DNA of 38,503 bases. Origin: Comamonadaceae bacterium. Its GTDB lineage: Bacteria; Pseudomonadota; Gammaproteobacteria; Burkholderiales; Burkholderiaceae_C. Location: NCBI GenBank assembly GCA_013297925.1, contig JAAFJC010000030.1:1-38503 (forward strand), read 5' to 3'. Below the pieces are notes generated by a model, which did no database searches, was not told where the DNA came from, and saw only the letters and a list, made by a program, of their open reading frames with translations. Positions 1 to 6,482 of this stretch are shown here, one piece after another. Position 1 is the stretch's first letter, and the number at the start of each line of letters is the position of its first letter. A program made the position numbers and the translations under genes.

Positions 1-85
1 CTTTTTCGGATACGTCACGGAGCAGGCGAGCGGGTTGTGTGAAAGCGAAGCAGTTGAGGAAAGTGATCGGCTCAAATGTGAGCAA
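1..85 (-). CDS. possible start of a truncated minus-strand gene
   Basis: On the minus strand the frame is open from a TTG codon at 85 to the window edge, directly behind the cupredoxin stop codon. There is no ATG in this stretch; a GTG near position 18 is another possible start. The encoded residues (a few hydrophobic and aromatic residues, then an R-L-L-R segment) are too few to recognise. A gene continuing beyond the window is likely from the tight spacing, but nothing can be said of its function. Confidence 0.2.
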   Translation of the reverse strand, partial: MLTFEPITFLNCFAFTQPARLLRDVSEK

Positions 86-96
86 GGCGGCGGATT

Positions 97-840
97 TTAA
101 GTCCGCCGACGACGCGGAACGATTTGTAATTGCGATTTCACCTGCAAAGGCGCAGAGGTCACCTGCACTGCCTGCGTAGGCAAATCCACCACCTGATCCG
201 AATGCCAGACGCGCACTTGCACTGCGCCGTCGGGGACGTTGTCGAAGCTGACGATGCCTTCTGCGTTCGTCTTCGCAGCCCATGGGGAATCGCTCACGTA
301 CACGCTGCCGCGCATCGAGCCGTGCAGGAAGCAGCCTAGGGCAACGGCGGTCTGCGGCCCGGGTTTGTCCATCGTCACGTCTTGGAATTTGGCCGGTTTG
401 CCTTCGTCTTTGCCCTGTAGGCGCAGCTCAAAGCCGCCGGCATCTTTAGCGGCGGCGTAGGCTTCGGGGGTGTTAGCAAAGAGGGAGGTGGCCGGCGCGC
501 CGCGCACGTGGTGATCCCAGGGATCGTTGTTGACGAAGCGCACTTTTGCGCCGCGCGCCACCACGGTGACTGCGGGGATGAATTGCATTTTTTCATTCGC
601 TACGGTAGCCATGCTGGGCAGACTGGTGGGCGCATTGCGTACCGTGGCATGCACGAGAACGACCACCGCATCCTGCGCGGGCTTGCCATCGCGATCGACC
701 ACACTCACCTGCACCGTGCCTGCATGGGCTGACACACCGATAAAAACACTCAAAATCAGGCCAAATAAGCTCTTAGCTGGGATATCTATTGCGCGATTAG
801 CTATATTTTTAGGAGCATAAAGCGTGGTGATTTGATGCAT
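97..840 (-). CDS. periplasmic cupredoxin / plastocyanin-like copper protein
   Basis: A 247-residue exported protein. A hydrophobic stretch at residues 26-40 ending in A-H-A is a Sec signal peptide. The mature part shows the type-1 copper pattern of plastocyanin-like 'methylamine utilisation' proteins: His110/His111 after N-N-D-P-W-D, and a C-terminal C-x2-H-x2-M cluster (Cys170, His173, Met176). It probably shuttles electrons or binds copper in the periplasm; the substrate is unknown. The start is supported by GAGGAT 6 nt upstream. It is the last of three co-oriented genes (DUF3034, haemoglobin, cupredoxin), but a terminator lies just before it, so it may be expressed by read-through. Oddity: residues about 9-24, in front of the hydrophobic core, are encoded by a copy of the dispersed 50-bp repeat, giving an unusually long signal-peptide n-region. 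Confidence 0.8.
   Translation of the reverse strand: MHQITTLYAPKNIANRAIDIPAKSLFGLILSVFIGVSAHAGTVQVSVVDRDGKPAQDAVVVLVHATVRNAPTSLPSMATVANEKMQFIPAVTVVARGAKVRFVNNDPWDHHVRGAPATSLFANTPEAYAAAKDAGGFELRLQGKDEGKPAKFQDVTMDKPGPQTAVALGCFLHGSMRGSVYVSDSPWAAKTNAEGIVSFDNVPDGAVQVRVWHSDQVVDLPTQAVQVTSAPLQVKSQLQIVPRRRRT
769..814 (-). repeat. dispersed 50-bp repeat, copy R1, inside cupredoxin signal region
   Basis: Read on the minus strand it matches the family pattern: A-rich stretch, ATAGC, CGCGCA, then TATCCCAGC in place of TATGCCGGC. It is translated as part of the N-terminus before the signal-peptide core. It is one of ten copies in the window, in sense orientation to the gene. Confidence 0.65.
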
Positions 841-865
841 TTTGAATCCTCGTCAAGCAGAATGG

Positions 866-900
866 AAAAAGCAGGCCAGCCTCTTTCGGGCTTGGCCTGC
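866..900 (-). terminator. intrinsic terminator between haemoglobin and cupredoxin genes
   Basis: GCAGGCC and GGCCTGC arms form an 11-bp GC-rich stem (871-881 with 889-900) with a short TTTCG-type loop. On the minus strand it is followed by TTTTT. It sits 20-odd nt upstream of the cupredoxin start, so it should reduce read-through from the haemoglobin gene. Confidence 0.7.
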
Positions 901-922
901 GAGGCAGGAAAAGAGGGAGGGC

Positions 923-1354
923 TTATTGGGCCGGCTCAATAATGTCACGGTTCATCGGTGCTAGCAAGGCCAGCATTTTGTTTTGTGCGCTGAATGCAAT
1001 GCCGCGCTTGTCCATGCTGCGCTGTAACACCTCGACCAGTGCATTGAAATGCGTTTTGTTCACCCCCATGCCGTCGTGAACGGTTTTCATATCGCCACCC
1101 TTGTATTGGCAAGGGCCGCCGCTGAGGGAGCACAGCTGCTCGACCAGTTGCTCTTTCACGCGCTGCTGGTTGGATTTTTCAAAAAATGACTTGGTGCGCT
1201 CGTTGGCTATCAAGCCCACCATGAAATCATCCATCAGCGCGACCAGGCCTGGCTTTTCGCCAAAGGCTTTGTACAGGCTGTCATCAGCCGCCCAGGCAGG
1301 GCTACTCAAGAGGCTGGCACCTAAGGCCAAGGAAACAAGAAATTTGTTCATCAT
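923..1354 (-). CDS. exported group 1 truncated haemoglobin
   Basis: A 143-residue protein with a Sec signal peptide (residues 1-22, cleavage after A-W-A). It is followed by a 2-on-2 globin fold of the trHbN/group 1 family. The V-H-D-G-M-G stretch and the T-H-F-N motif place the proximal haem His at His102. Such proteins bind O2 or NO; an exported one would act in the periplasm. Two adjacent ATG codons (1354, 1351) follow GGAGTAA. The gene lies 43 nt downstream of the DUF3034 gene and has its own ECF-type promoter match so close to the start that the transcript would be nearly leaderless. Two extra cysteines (Cys75, Cys82) could form a disulphide, which suits a periplasmic location. Confidence 0.85.
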   Translation of the reverse strand: MMNKFLVSLALGASLLSSPAWAADDSLYKAFGEKPGLVALMDDFMVGLIANERTKSFFEKSNQQRVKEQLVEQLCSLSGGPCQYKGGDMKTVHDGMGVNKTHFNALVEVLQRSMDKRGIAFSAQNKMLALLAPMNRDIIEPAQ

Positions 1355-1362
1355 TTACTCCA

Positions 1363-1391
1363 TATACGTCGGTCAACAAAGATTGGATGCA
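1363..1391 (-). promoter_or_regulatory. ECF-type promoter P3 (haemoglobin)
   Basis: On the minus strand: TGCATCC (1391-1385), 16-nt spacer, CGTATA (1368-1363). It has the same two boxes and spacer as four other sites in the first 5.3 kb. Transcription would start only a few nt before the haemoglobin ATG, so either the mRNA is almost leaderless or this copy is weaker evidence than the others. Confidence 0.55.
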
Positions 1392-1397
1392 CTGACA

Positions 1398-2339
1398 TCA
1401 AAAAGCCAATTGCGCGGAGAGGTAGGTGCCAGTTTGGCTGCGCTTAGCCGTGGTGGCGGGCACAATCTTGCCCAGATCAACGTAGGCAAGCGTGAGTGAG
1501 AGCTTTTTGCTGGGCTGCCAAGCGACGAAGATGTCTTTCCAATCGCTGGATTGCAGGCCATCGCCCAAGCCAGCAGCATTGCCGGCCACCTGCAAGCGAT
1601 TGGACATCTTGCGATACTCCACACCCACCGCGAGATCTTTACGAAGCAAGAAAGCCACGGAGGCTTCAGGCAAGATTTCATAGCTGTTGCGCGCGCCGCC
1701 CAGCGTTGCGCCGAAGCCGAGCAAGCCATTTTGATTGGCCTTGGTGGCGCGCAATGTGCCGTTCACCAAGATGCCTTGCGCGAGGAAGAGCTTGGTAGCA
1801 CTCACATAAAAATCTGTGCCACTGCGCTTGGCGCCCAAGGCCGTGAGCGTAGGGTCAAGCGCGGTGGAGCCCAAGCGCTTGCTTTGCACGCCCACGGCAA
1901 TGGCAGGCATGAGCAAATCACTGTTGAGCACGGCATCACCCGCCACACGCACTTTGACACCCACAATGTCTTGTTTCAGCCGCAAGCCCGGCGCGCCCAG
2001 CAAGGCGCCTGTGATGCCGGTATCGAAATCTTGCTTAGCGAGAGACAACTCAATGCGCTCATTCCAACCAACGGCTGCGCCGTAGGCCGTTAAGCCGTAA
2101 TCAGTGGTGTTAACACGCGTTGCATGAGCTGTCACACCCATCTCGCCCTGCGTGGCCAAGCTGCCAATCACCGCCCATGGCGTGAGCCCGCCTCCCGCAG
2201 CGCCATCAATGGTGCTCACACCACCGGTGAGTAGCAGCTTGCCTTTTTCAGCGAAAGCGCCACTGCTGGCCAGCGCCAGTGCCGCAGCAAACGCGATTGT
2301 TTTGAAACCATGGCTTGTGAATCTTGAATATCTCTGCAT
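1398..2339 (-). CDS. DUF3034 family outer-membrane-like protein
   Basis: A 313-residue protein with a Sec signal peptide (hydrophobic core about residues 14-30, cleavage after A-F-A). The mature sequence alternates polar and hydrophobic residues, is glycine-rich and ends in an aromatic residue (L-A-F). This suits a beta-barrel or surface beta protein. I recognise it as the DUF3034 family, whose biochemical role is unknown to me. It is the first gene of the DUF3034-haemoglobin-cupredoxin series. It is divergent from the cytochrome c gene, with a bidirectional pair of ECF-type promoters between them. The start follows an AGGAG-type ribosome site 8 nt upstream. Confidence 0.75.
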   Translation of the reverse strand: MQRYSRFTSHGFKTIAFAAALALASSGAFAEKGKLLLTGGVSTIDGAAGGGLTPWAVIGSLATQGEMGVTAHATRVNTTDYGLTAYGAAVGWNERIELSLAKQDFDTGITGALLGAPGLRLKQDIVGVKVRVAGDAVLNSDLLMPAIAVGVQSKRLGSTALDPTLTALGAKRSGTDFYVSATKLFLAQGILVNGTLRATKANQNGLLGFGATLGGARNSYEILPEASVAFLLRKDLAVGVEYRKMSNRLQVAGNAAGLGDGLQSSDWKDIFVAWQPSKKLSLTLAYVDLGKIVPATTAKRSQTGTYLSAQLAF

Positions 2340-2406
2340 AAAGGCTCTCCTACGATCAATTGCTTCAATTCGCCCGCTTCAGGAGATTCCATCGGGGCGC
2401 ATCAGC

Positions 2407-2435
2407 AATACGAGCCGTTTGGAGCGGTGGATTCA
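2407..2435 (-). promoter_or_regulatory. ECF-type promoter P2 (DUF3034 gene)
   Basis: Minus strand TGAATCC (2435-2429), 16-nt spacer, CGTATT (2412-2407). It is divergent from P1, with 40 bp between the two -35 boxes. The leader to the DUF3034 start would be about 60 nt. Confidence 0.75.
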
Positions 2436-2475
2436 AAAAGATTGAAAAAACTTTTCAGCGCAGGTGCACCGGTGC

Positions 2476-2504
2476 TGAATCCAAATCGGCAGCGCTCACG
2501 TATT
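2476..2504 (+). promoter_or_regulatory. ECF-type promoter P1 (cytochrome c gene)
   Basis: TGAATCC, 16-nt spacer, CGTATT, about 38 bp upstream of the cytochrome c ATG. It shares both boxes and exact spacing with P2. It resembles the TGATCC-N18-TAAG promoters used by RpoE/ChrR-type (ECF11) systems. Confidence 0.75.
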
Positions 2505-2542
2505 GATGGAGGTCATTGCTTCATCACTCTTGAGGACATCCC

Positions 2543-3022
2543 ATGCTGAGATTTTTCATTGCACAACAAGCGCAGCGCAAAGCTTTGCTTCTAACCGGCC
2601 TGATTTGCTTGGCTGCGGCCTTCTTGATGAGCCATGCTGCGCAAGCGCAAACCTCATCTAGCCCTGCACGCAAGAATGCGTCTGCAAGCTCAGCCGTGGC
2701 CACAGATTCAGCCACGATTGAGCGGGGCAGGCAAGCGTATGAAGCGCGCTGCGGCGCTTGCCATAGCGTGCAAGACAACCGCGTGGGCCCGGCTCACCAA
2801 GGCGTCTTCGGGCGCAAAGCGGGCAGCGCCAAAGACTATGACTATTCCCCTGCGGTGGCCAGCAGCAAAGTCATTTGGACGAAAAGCAATTTGCAAGCTT
2901 GGCTCACCGATCCTGAAGCCCTGATCCCAGGGCAGAAGATGGGCTATCGCTTGGGCTCCGAGACGCAGCGCGAGGACATCATTGCTTACTTGGCCAGCGT
3001 CTCGCCCTCGAAAAGGAAATAA
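2543..3022 (+). CDS. periplasmic class I c-type cytochrome
   Basis: A 159-residue protein. An N-terminal membrane/signal segment (residues 14-36) is followed by a low-complexity Ser/Ala linker, then one haem-binding site C-G-A-C-H (Cys70, Cys73, His74). The likely axial Met is in the G-Q-K-M-G-Y motif (Met133). V-G-P and the later D-P-x-x-x-x-P-G-x-K-M pattern are those of cytochrome c2/c550-like electron carriers. It should carry electrons in the periplasm. The gene is monocistronic or transcribed with the ferritin-like gene, which has its own promoter copy. It is preceded by GAGGAC and ECF-type promoter P1. Confidence 0.88.
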   Translation: MLRFFIAQQAQRKALLLTGLICLAAAFLMSHAAQAQTSSSPARKNASASSAVATDSATIERGRQAYEARCGACHSVQDNRVGPAHQGVFGRKAGSAKDYDYSPAVASSKVIWTKSNLQAWLTDPEALIPGQKMGYRLGSETQREDIIAYLASVSPSKRK

Positions 3023-3045
3023 ATCTGAGGCGCAAGCAGAAAAGT

Positions 3046-3074
3046 TGAATCCATCAAACTGATCAGCGCGTAAT
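3046..3074 (+). promoter_or_regulatory. ECF-type promoter P4 (ferritin-like gene)
   Basis: TGAATCC, 16-nt spacer, CGTAAT, about 60 bp upstream of the ferritin-like start and just after the cytochrome c stop codon. It is one of five matching sites. Confidence 0.75.
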
Positions 3075-3135
3075 GTGACTGACTGGTTCAAATAATCAGC
3101 CAAATCTTCAATCTTTCACCTTTCAGGAGTTTCTT

Positions 3136-3702
3136 ATGGATCTGATCTCTTCACGCCGTGGTTTCATGGGCAACACCGGCAAGCTCTCCGCCTTGGGGCT
3201 GGCCATGCTGGGCGGCAACGCGGCTTTGGCGCAAGGCATGGCAGGCGACGCTGCCAAAGATGCAGGCATCCTCAATGTGGCGCTGGCTTTGGAGCATGAG
3301 GCGATCAACGCCTATCAGCTCGGCGCAATGAGCGGCTTGCTGCAAAAGCCGGTGCTCGATATCGCCGTGAGCTTTCAATCGCATCACAAAGCTCACCGCG
3401 ACGCACTGATTGCCACGATTGAAAAACTGGGAAGCCGCCCAGTGGCCGAGAAAAAGCTGGATGATTACGCCAAAGCGCTGAAAGCGGACACGCTGAAAAA
3501 CCAAGGCGATGTGCTCGATCTGGCAGCTCGTTTGGAGCTGGGTGCAACCAACGCCTATCTCGGCGTGATCCCAGCCTTCATGAGCAAAGATCTGGCCAAA
3601 GTGGCAGCGCGCTTGGCCGCAGACGAAACAATGCACTACACCATTCTCACCAACGCGCTGGGCCGCCCGCTGCCTGCGGGTGCTTTGAGCTTTGGTGCCT
3701 GA
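3136..3702 (+). CDS. Tat-exported ferritin-like domain protein
   Basis: A 188-residue protein. The N-terminus S-R-R-G-F-M-G (Arg7, Arg8) plus a weakly hydrophobic stretch ending A-L-A-Q is a twin-arginine signal, so the folded protein is exported. The rest is helical with paired acidic/His motifs of a four-helix ferritin-like fold. These are L-E-H-E-A-I-N-A-Y (Glu53, Glu55), S-H-H-K-A-H-R (83-88), R-L-E-L-G-A-T-N-A-Y (about 132-141) and D-E-T-M-H-Y (Glu164, His167). A di-metal site is therefore likely, though the activity is not determined. AGGAG lies 11 nt upstream. The ECF-type promoter ties it to the oxidative/metal stress set around it. Confidence 0.8.
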   Translation: MDLISSRRGFMGNTGKLSALGLAMLGGNAALAQGMAGDAAKDAGILNVALALEHEAINAYQLGAMSGLLQKPVLDIAVSFQSHHKAHRDALIATIEKLGSRPVAEKKLDDYAKALKADTLKNQGDVLDLAARLELGATNAYLGVIPAFMSKDLAKVAARLAADETMHYTILTNALGRPLPAGALSFGA

Positions 3703-3727
3703 TGGGCGCATCCACAGTTGATGCACT

Positions 3728-3747
3728 GCCCGCGCATTTTGGCGGGC
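3728..3747 (+). terminator. weak hairpin after ferritin-like gene
   Basis: GCCCGC and GCGGGC arms around an 8-nt loop containing ATTTT follow the stop codon. There is no U-run, so it may only be an mRNA 3'-end hairpin. Confidence 0.35.
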
Positions 3748-3845
3748 TTCACACCGAACCCAGGCGCACGAGCGCAGGGGTTGGGTGTTTTTTGCATTCG
3801 CTTTGCACCCGTGCCACATAGTAATTCTCCACCACAATACGCATC

Positions 3846-4418
3846 ATGAAAACCGCCACCACTGACGACCAACTCATCGCTTGGCTGGAGCAAATCGCAA
3901 GCCAAGACAGCGCCGCCCTGCGCGAGCTCTACGACGCCACCAGCAGCAAGCTTTACGCTATCGCCATGCGCGTGGTGGGCAACGTAGAGCATGCAGAAGA
4001 TGTGTTGCAAGAGGCCTATCTCACAATCTGGCGCGTCGCGGGAGATTACAAAGCACCCTTAAGCCCACCGATGGCGTGGCTCGGCGTGATCGTACGCAGC
4101 CGTGGCCTCGATTTTCTGCGTCGCCGCACAGCCGAGCGCGCTTTGGCTGGCCAGCCAGTGGAAGACTTAGCTGATATTCTGGCCGCAGAGCAAGATACAC
4201 CGATGGACACGCAAGATGCCAGCGAGCAAGCCTGGGCACTGCATGAATGCCTGCGCAAGATCGAAGCGAAGCAAAGGCAAGTTGTCACGCTCGCTTATTT
4301 TCGCGATTTAAGCCAAAGCGAGTTGGCCGCCCAGCTCAAGCTGCCGCTGGGCACGGTGAAGACTTGGATGCGCCGAGGGCTGGAGCAGCTGCGCACTTGT
4401 ATGAATCGCTTCGCGTAA
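3846..4418 (+). CDS. ECF (sigma-70 family group 4) RNA polymerase sigma factor, RskA-paired
   Basis: A 190-residue sigma factor. Region 2 spans about residues 22-95 (A-L-R-E-L-Y-D-A-T, then A-E-D-V-L-Q-E-A-Y-L-x-I-W, and M-A-W-L-x-x-I-x-R-S-R-x-L-D). Region 4 is at about 130-185 (Q-R-Q-V-V-T-L-A-Y-F, L-S-Q-S-E-L-A, L-P-L-G-T-V-K-T-W-M-R-R-G-L). This is the SigK-like class. It would direct RNA polymerase to stress promoters when released by the RskA-type anti-sigma encoded 6 nt downstream. I see no convincing copy of the local ECF motif upstream of it, so it may be expressed differently from its targets. It is similar throughout to the second sigma factor at 5.3-6.0 kb, suggesting a tandem duplication. 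Confidence 0.9.
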   Translation: MKTATTDDQLIAWLEQIASQDSAALRELYDATSSKLYAIAMRVVGNVEHAEDVLQEAYLTIWRVAGDYKAPLSPPMAWLGVIVRSRGLDFLRRRTAERALAGQPVEDLADILAAEQDTPMDTQDASEQAWALHECLRKIEAKQRQVVTLAYFRDLSQSELAAQLKLPLGTVKTWMRRGLEQLRTCMNRFA

Positions 4419-4424
4419 AGAATT

Positions 4425-5222
4425 ATGAATATCTCTCAACACCCCGAATTACTCGATATGCTCGCCGCGCGCTACGCAGTGGGCATCATGCGAGCCGGCG
4501 CGCGCCGCCGCTTTGAATTTTACTCACGCCAAAGCGCCACCGTGCGCGCCCGCATTTTGCTTTGGCAGGAAAGGTTGCACGCGATCATGGAATTACCTTC
4601 ACCCGTTCAACCCAGCCCCAATGTGTGGAAGCGCATTGAAAACAGCTTGAGCGCTCTACCTCACAGAATCGTGATGGCTTCGCCCGTACTACAACAGCTC
4701 CAAGATTCGCTCGCTCGCCTGCACAAGCAACTCAGCTGGTGGCGCGCTGGTGCCGCTTTTGCCGGCATAGCAGCAGTTGCAGGCACACTCTTTTCCTTGC
4801 AAACCTCGCAAAGCTACGAGGGCCGTGGCCAGCAAATCGCGCAGCTTCAAAAGCAGCTTCAGCAACAAGCCGCACAGCAGCAGGTGCAATACGTGGCTGT
4901 GCTTGCGGATGAAAAATCCGATGCCTCGGTGCTCGTGACTTTCGATCCTGATAAAAAGCGCCTCGTGCTGCAGCGGGTCGGCGGCTATCAAGAGGCTGCC
5001 GATAAATCCTTGCAGCTCTGGGCCTTGCCCCCCGGCCAAGCGCCGCAATCGCTTGGCGTGATGGGCAACGATAAGGTGCTCAAACTCACTGCTGCGCCAG
5101 ATCAGATCAAAAACGTACCCACACTTGCGATCAGCTTAGAACCCAAGGGCGGCGTACCCAGCAGCGGCGGGCCGACAGGCCCAGTACTTTTCAAAGGAGC
5201 TTTGCTGCAAACTGTGCTTTGA
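4425..5222 (+). CDS. membrane anti-sigma factor, RskA family
   Basis: A 265-residue protein translated 6 nt after the sigma stop. The N-terminal cytoplasmic part (about residues 1-100) begins with the L-x-x-L-A-A-R-Y-A-x-G motif typical of RskA-type anti-sigma N-termini and should bind the upstream sigma factor. One transmembrane helix lies at about residues 105-125 (W-W-R-A-G-A-A-F-A-G). It is followed by a Gln-rich coiled segment and a periplasmic RskA C-terminal domain that includes L-Q-L-W-A-L-P-P-G. Signals that degrade the protein would free the sigma factor. No zinc-binding H-x3-C-x2-C motif is present. Confidence 0.85.
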   Translation: MNISQHPELLDMLAARYAVGIMRAGARRRFEFYSRQSATVRARILLWQERLHAIMELPSPVQPSPNVWKRIENSLSALPHRIVMASPVLQQLQDSLARLHKQLSWWRAGAAFAGIAAVAGTLFSLQTSQSYEGRGQQIAQLQKQLQQQAAQQQVQYVAVLADEKSDASVLVTFDPDKKRLVLQRVGGYQEAADKSLQLWALPPGQAPQSLGVMGNDKVLKLTAAPDQIKNVPTLAISLEPKGGVPSSGGPTGPVLFKGALLQTVL

Positions 5223-5234
5223 GCGCGTGATGTC

Positions 5235-5263
5235 TGCATCCAAAAATGCGGTGTATCCGTAAG
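5235..5263 (+). promoter_or_regulatory. ECF-type promoter P5 (second sigma factor)
   Basis: TGCATCC, 16-nt spacer, CGTAAG. Counted as TGCATCC-N18-TAAG it is the closest of the five to the RpoE/ChrR-type consensus. Its position directly ahead of a sigma gene suggests autoregulation. Transcription would start at about 5269-5271. Confidence 0.75.
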
Positions 5264-5270
5264 CTTTGTC

Positions 5271-6002
5271 ATGTCAGATTCTTTAGCCATGGTATCCCCC
5301 TTGCTTTTAGGAAGAGCCCCCACTCGGCGCGAGCGTGAGCACTCAAGGCACAATAAAAGGGTGAACAGCTTTTCCGCCTTTGAAATTCAAACGCCCAGCG
5401 AAGCATCCGAGCTTCAGGCTTTGATTGCCCGCATGGCGCAAGGCGAAACGCTGGCCATGGCCGAGCTCTATGACGCCACCGTGAGCCGCGTTTACAGCCT
5501 CGTACGCCGCTTCGCATCGGATGAAGCAAGCGCCCAGGATGTGACGCAAGAGGTCTATCTACAAGCGTGGCAGCAAGCCAAGCGCTTCGATAGCACGCGC
5601 GGTGTGGCCATGGCTTGGCTGCTGAATATCGCGCGCAGCCGGGCGCTTGATGCTTGGCGCAAGGCCTCGGCCAGCCCTGTATTGGTCAACAGCGATGTGG
5701 CCGATCTGCTTGCAGGCCGACTTACCGATGCAAGGCAACCCGTTGACTTTTTAGAAGCAACAGACCAGCAAACTGCATTGCACACCGCCATGCAGCAATT
5801 ACCCGCCATCACACGCCAAATGCTTAGCTTGGCATTTTTCCAAGACATGAGCCATGCCGAGATCAGCGCGCATTTGCACATGCCTCTGGGTACGGTAAAG
5901 AGCACCCTGCGCCGCGCTCTGCTGAGCCTTCGCGAGCATTTGCAAGCAAGCGGCCTGCCCACGCAGCATTTGCTTGCAATAGACATTGAAGACACACCAT
6001 GA
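5271..6002 (+). CDS. second ECF sigma factor, paired with a ChrR-like cupin
   Basis: A sigma-70 group 4 factor of up to 243 residues. Region 2 (A-M-A-E-L-Y-D-A-T, S-A-Q-D-V-T-Q-E-V-Y-L-Q-A-W, M-A-W-L-L-N-I-A-R-S-R-A-L-D) and region 4 (M-L-S-L-A-F-F-Q-D-M-S-H-A-E-I, L-P-like M-P-L-G-T-V-K-S-T-L-R-R-A-L) are complete. The first 30 residues are atypical and the ATG at 5271 coincides with the predicted transcription start. Translation may therefore be leaderless there or begin at the in-frame GTG at 5361 (213 residues), although neither has a good ribosome site. The stop overlaps the cupin start (ATGA), so the two are coupled. The cupin partner and promoter P5 point to an ECF11-like, self-activating system. 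Confidence 0.88.
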   Translation: MSDSLAMVSPLLLGRAPTRREREHSRHNKRVNSFSAFEIQTPSEASELQALIARMAQGETLAMAELYDATVSRVYSLVRRFASDEASAQDVTQEVYLQAWQQAKRFDSTRGVAMAWLLNIARSRALDAWRKASASPVLVNSDVADLLAGRLTDARQPVDFLEATDQQTALHTAMQQLPAITRQMLSLAFFQDMSHAEISAHLHMPLGTVKSTLRRALLSLREHLQASGLPTQHLLAIDIEDTP

Positions 6003-6472
6003 CAACCGATCCTAAGCACAAGCCCACATTCACGCCAGAATGGGCAGGCCATCTCGCGCAGAGCCTGCGCTCCGAATATGCCTTAAGCCCGGAGGCGAAT
6101 TCACGCATCAAGCAATCTCTGATGCAAAAGATCAACGACAGTGCCTTGGTACACAACGTACGCCGCGATGATGGCTGGGTGAATTTGGGCAAGCGCGTGC
6201 AAGCGAAGGTGCTGCACGACGATGGCACCCACCTCTCGTGGCTGCTCAAGCTGCTGCCCGGTGGCGGCCTGCCGCAGCACGATCACGCCGATGGCGCCGA
6301 AGAATGCATGGTGCTGGAAGGCCAGCTGCGCCTCAATGGCGTGGATTTTTTTGCAGGCGATTACCAGGTTGCACTAACGGGCTCAGCGCATCACGAGGTC
6401 AGCAGCGAGCAAGGCTGCTTGGTGTATCTGCGCTCGCCTTCAAGCCGCCGCAAAGATTTGATGGGAGCTTGA
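5999..6472 (+). CDS. ChrR-like cupin anti-sigma / sensor protein
   Basis: A 157-residue protein overlapping the sigma gene by 4 nt. The C-terminal half is a cupin: G-G-G-L-P-Q-H-D-H-A-D-G-A-E-E at about residues 88-103 gives the first metal motif (His-x-His, Glu), and A-G-D-Y followed by A-H-H gives the second. In ChrR such a cupin senses reactive oxygen and controls release of the sigma factor. The N-terminal helical segment (residues 10-50) lacks the H-x3-C-x2-C zinc site of the classical ChrR anti-sigma domain. If this is the anti-sigma factor, it binds without that zinc finger; otherwise it may be only a sensor or regulator. Convergent with the next gene. Confidence 0.75.
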   Translation: MTTDPKHKPTFTPEWAGHLAQSLRSEYALSPEANSRIKQSLMQKINDSALVHNVRRDDGWVNLGKRVQAKVLHDDGTHLSWLLKLLPGGGLPQHDHADGAEECMVLEGQLRLNGVDFFAGDYQVALTGSAHHEVSSEQGCLVYLRSPSSRRKDLMGA

Positions 6473-6482
6473 TCCGCCAGGA

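Noticed and set aside
3793-3799. Sixth ECF-type promoter upstream of the first sigma gene (TGCATTC)
   Set aside because: One mismatch in the -35 box and no CGTA at 16 nt.
4740-4790. Possible further 50-bp repeat copy in the RskA-type transmembrane segment
   Set aside because: Only TGCCGGCATAG is shared; the CGCGCA and ATAGC parts are missing.
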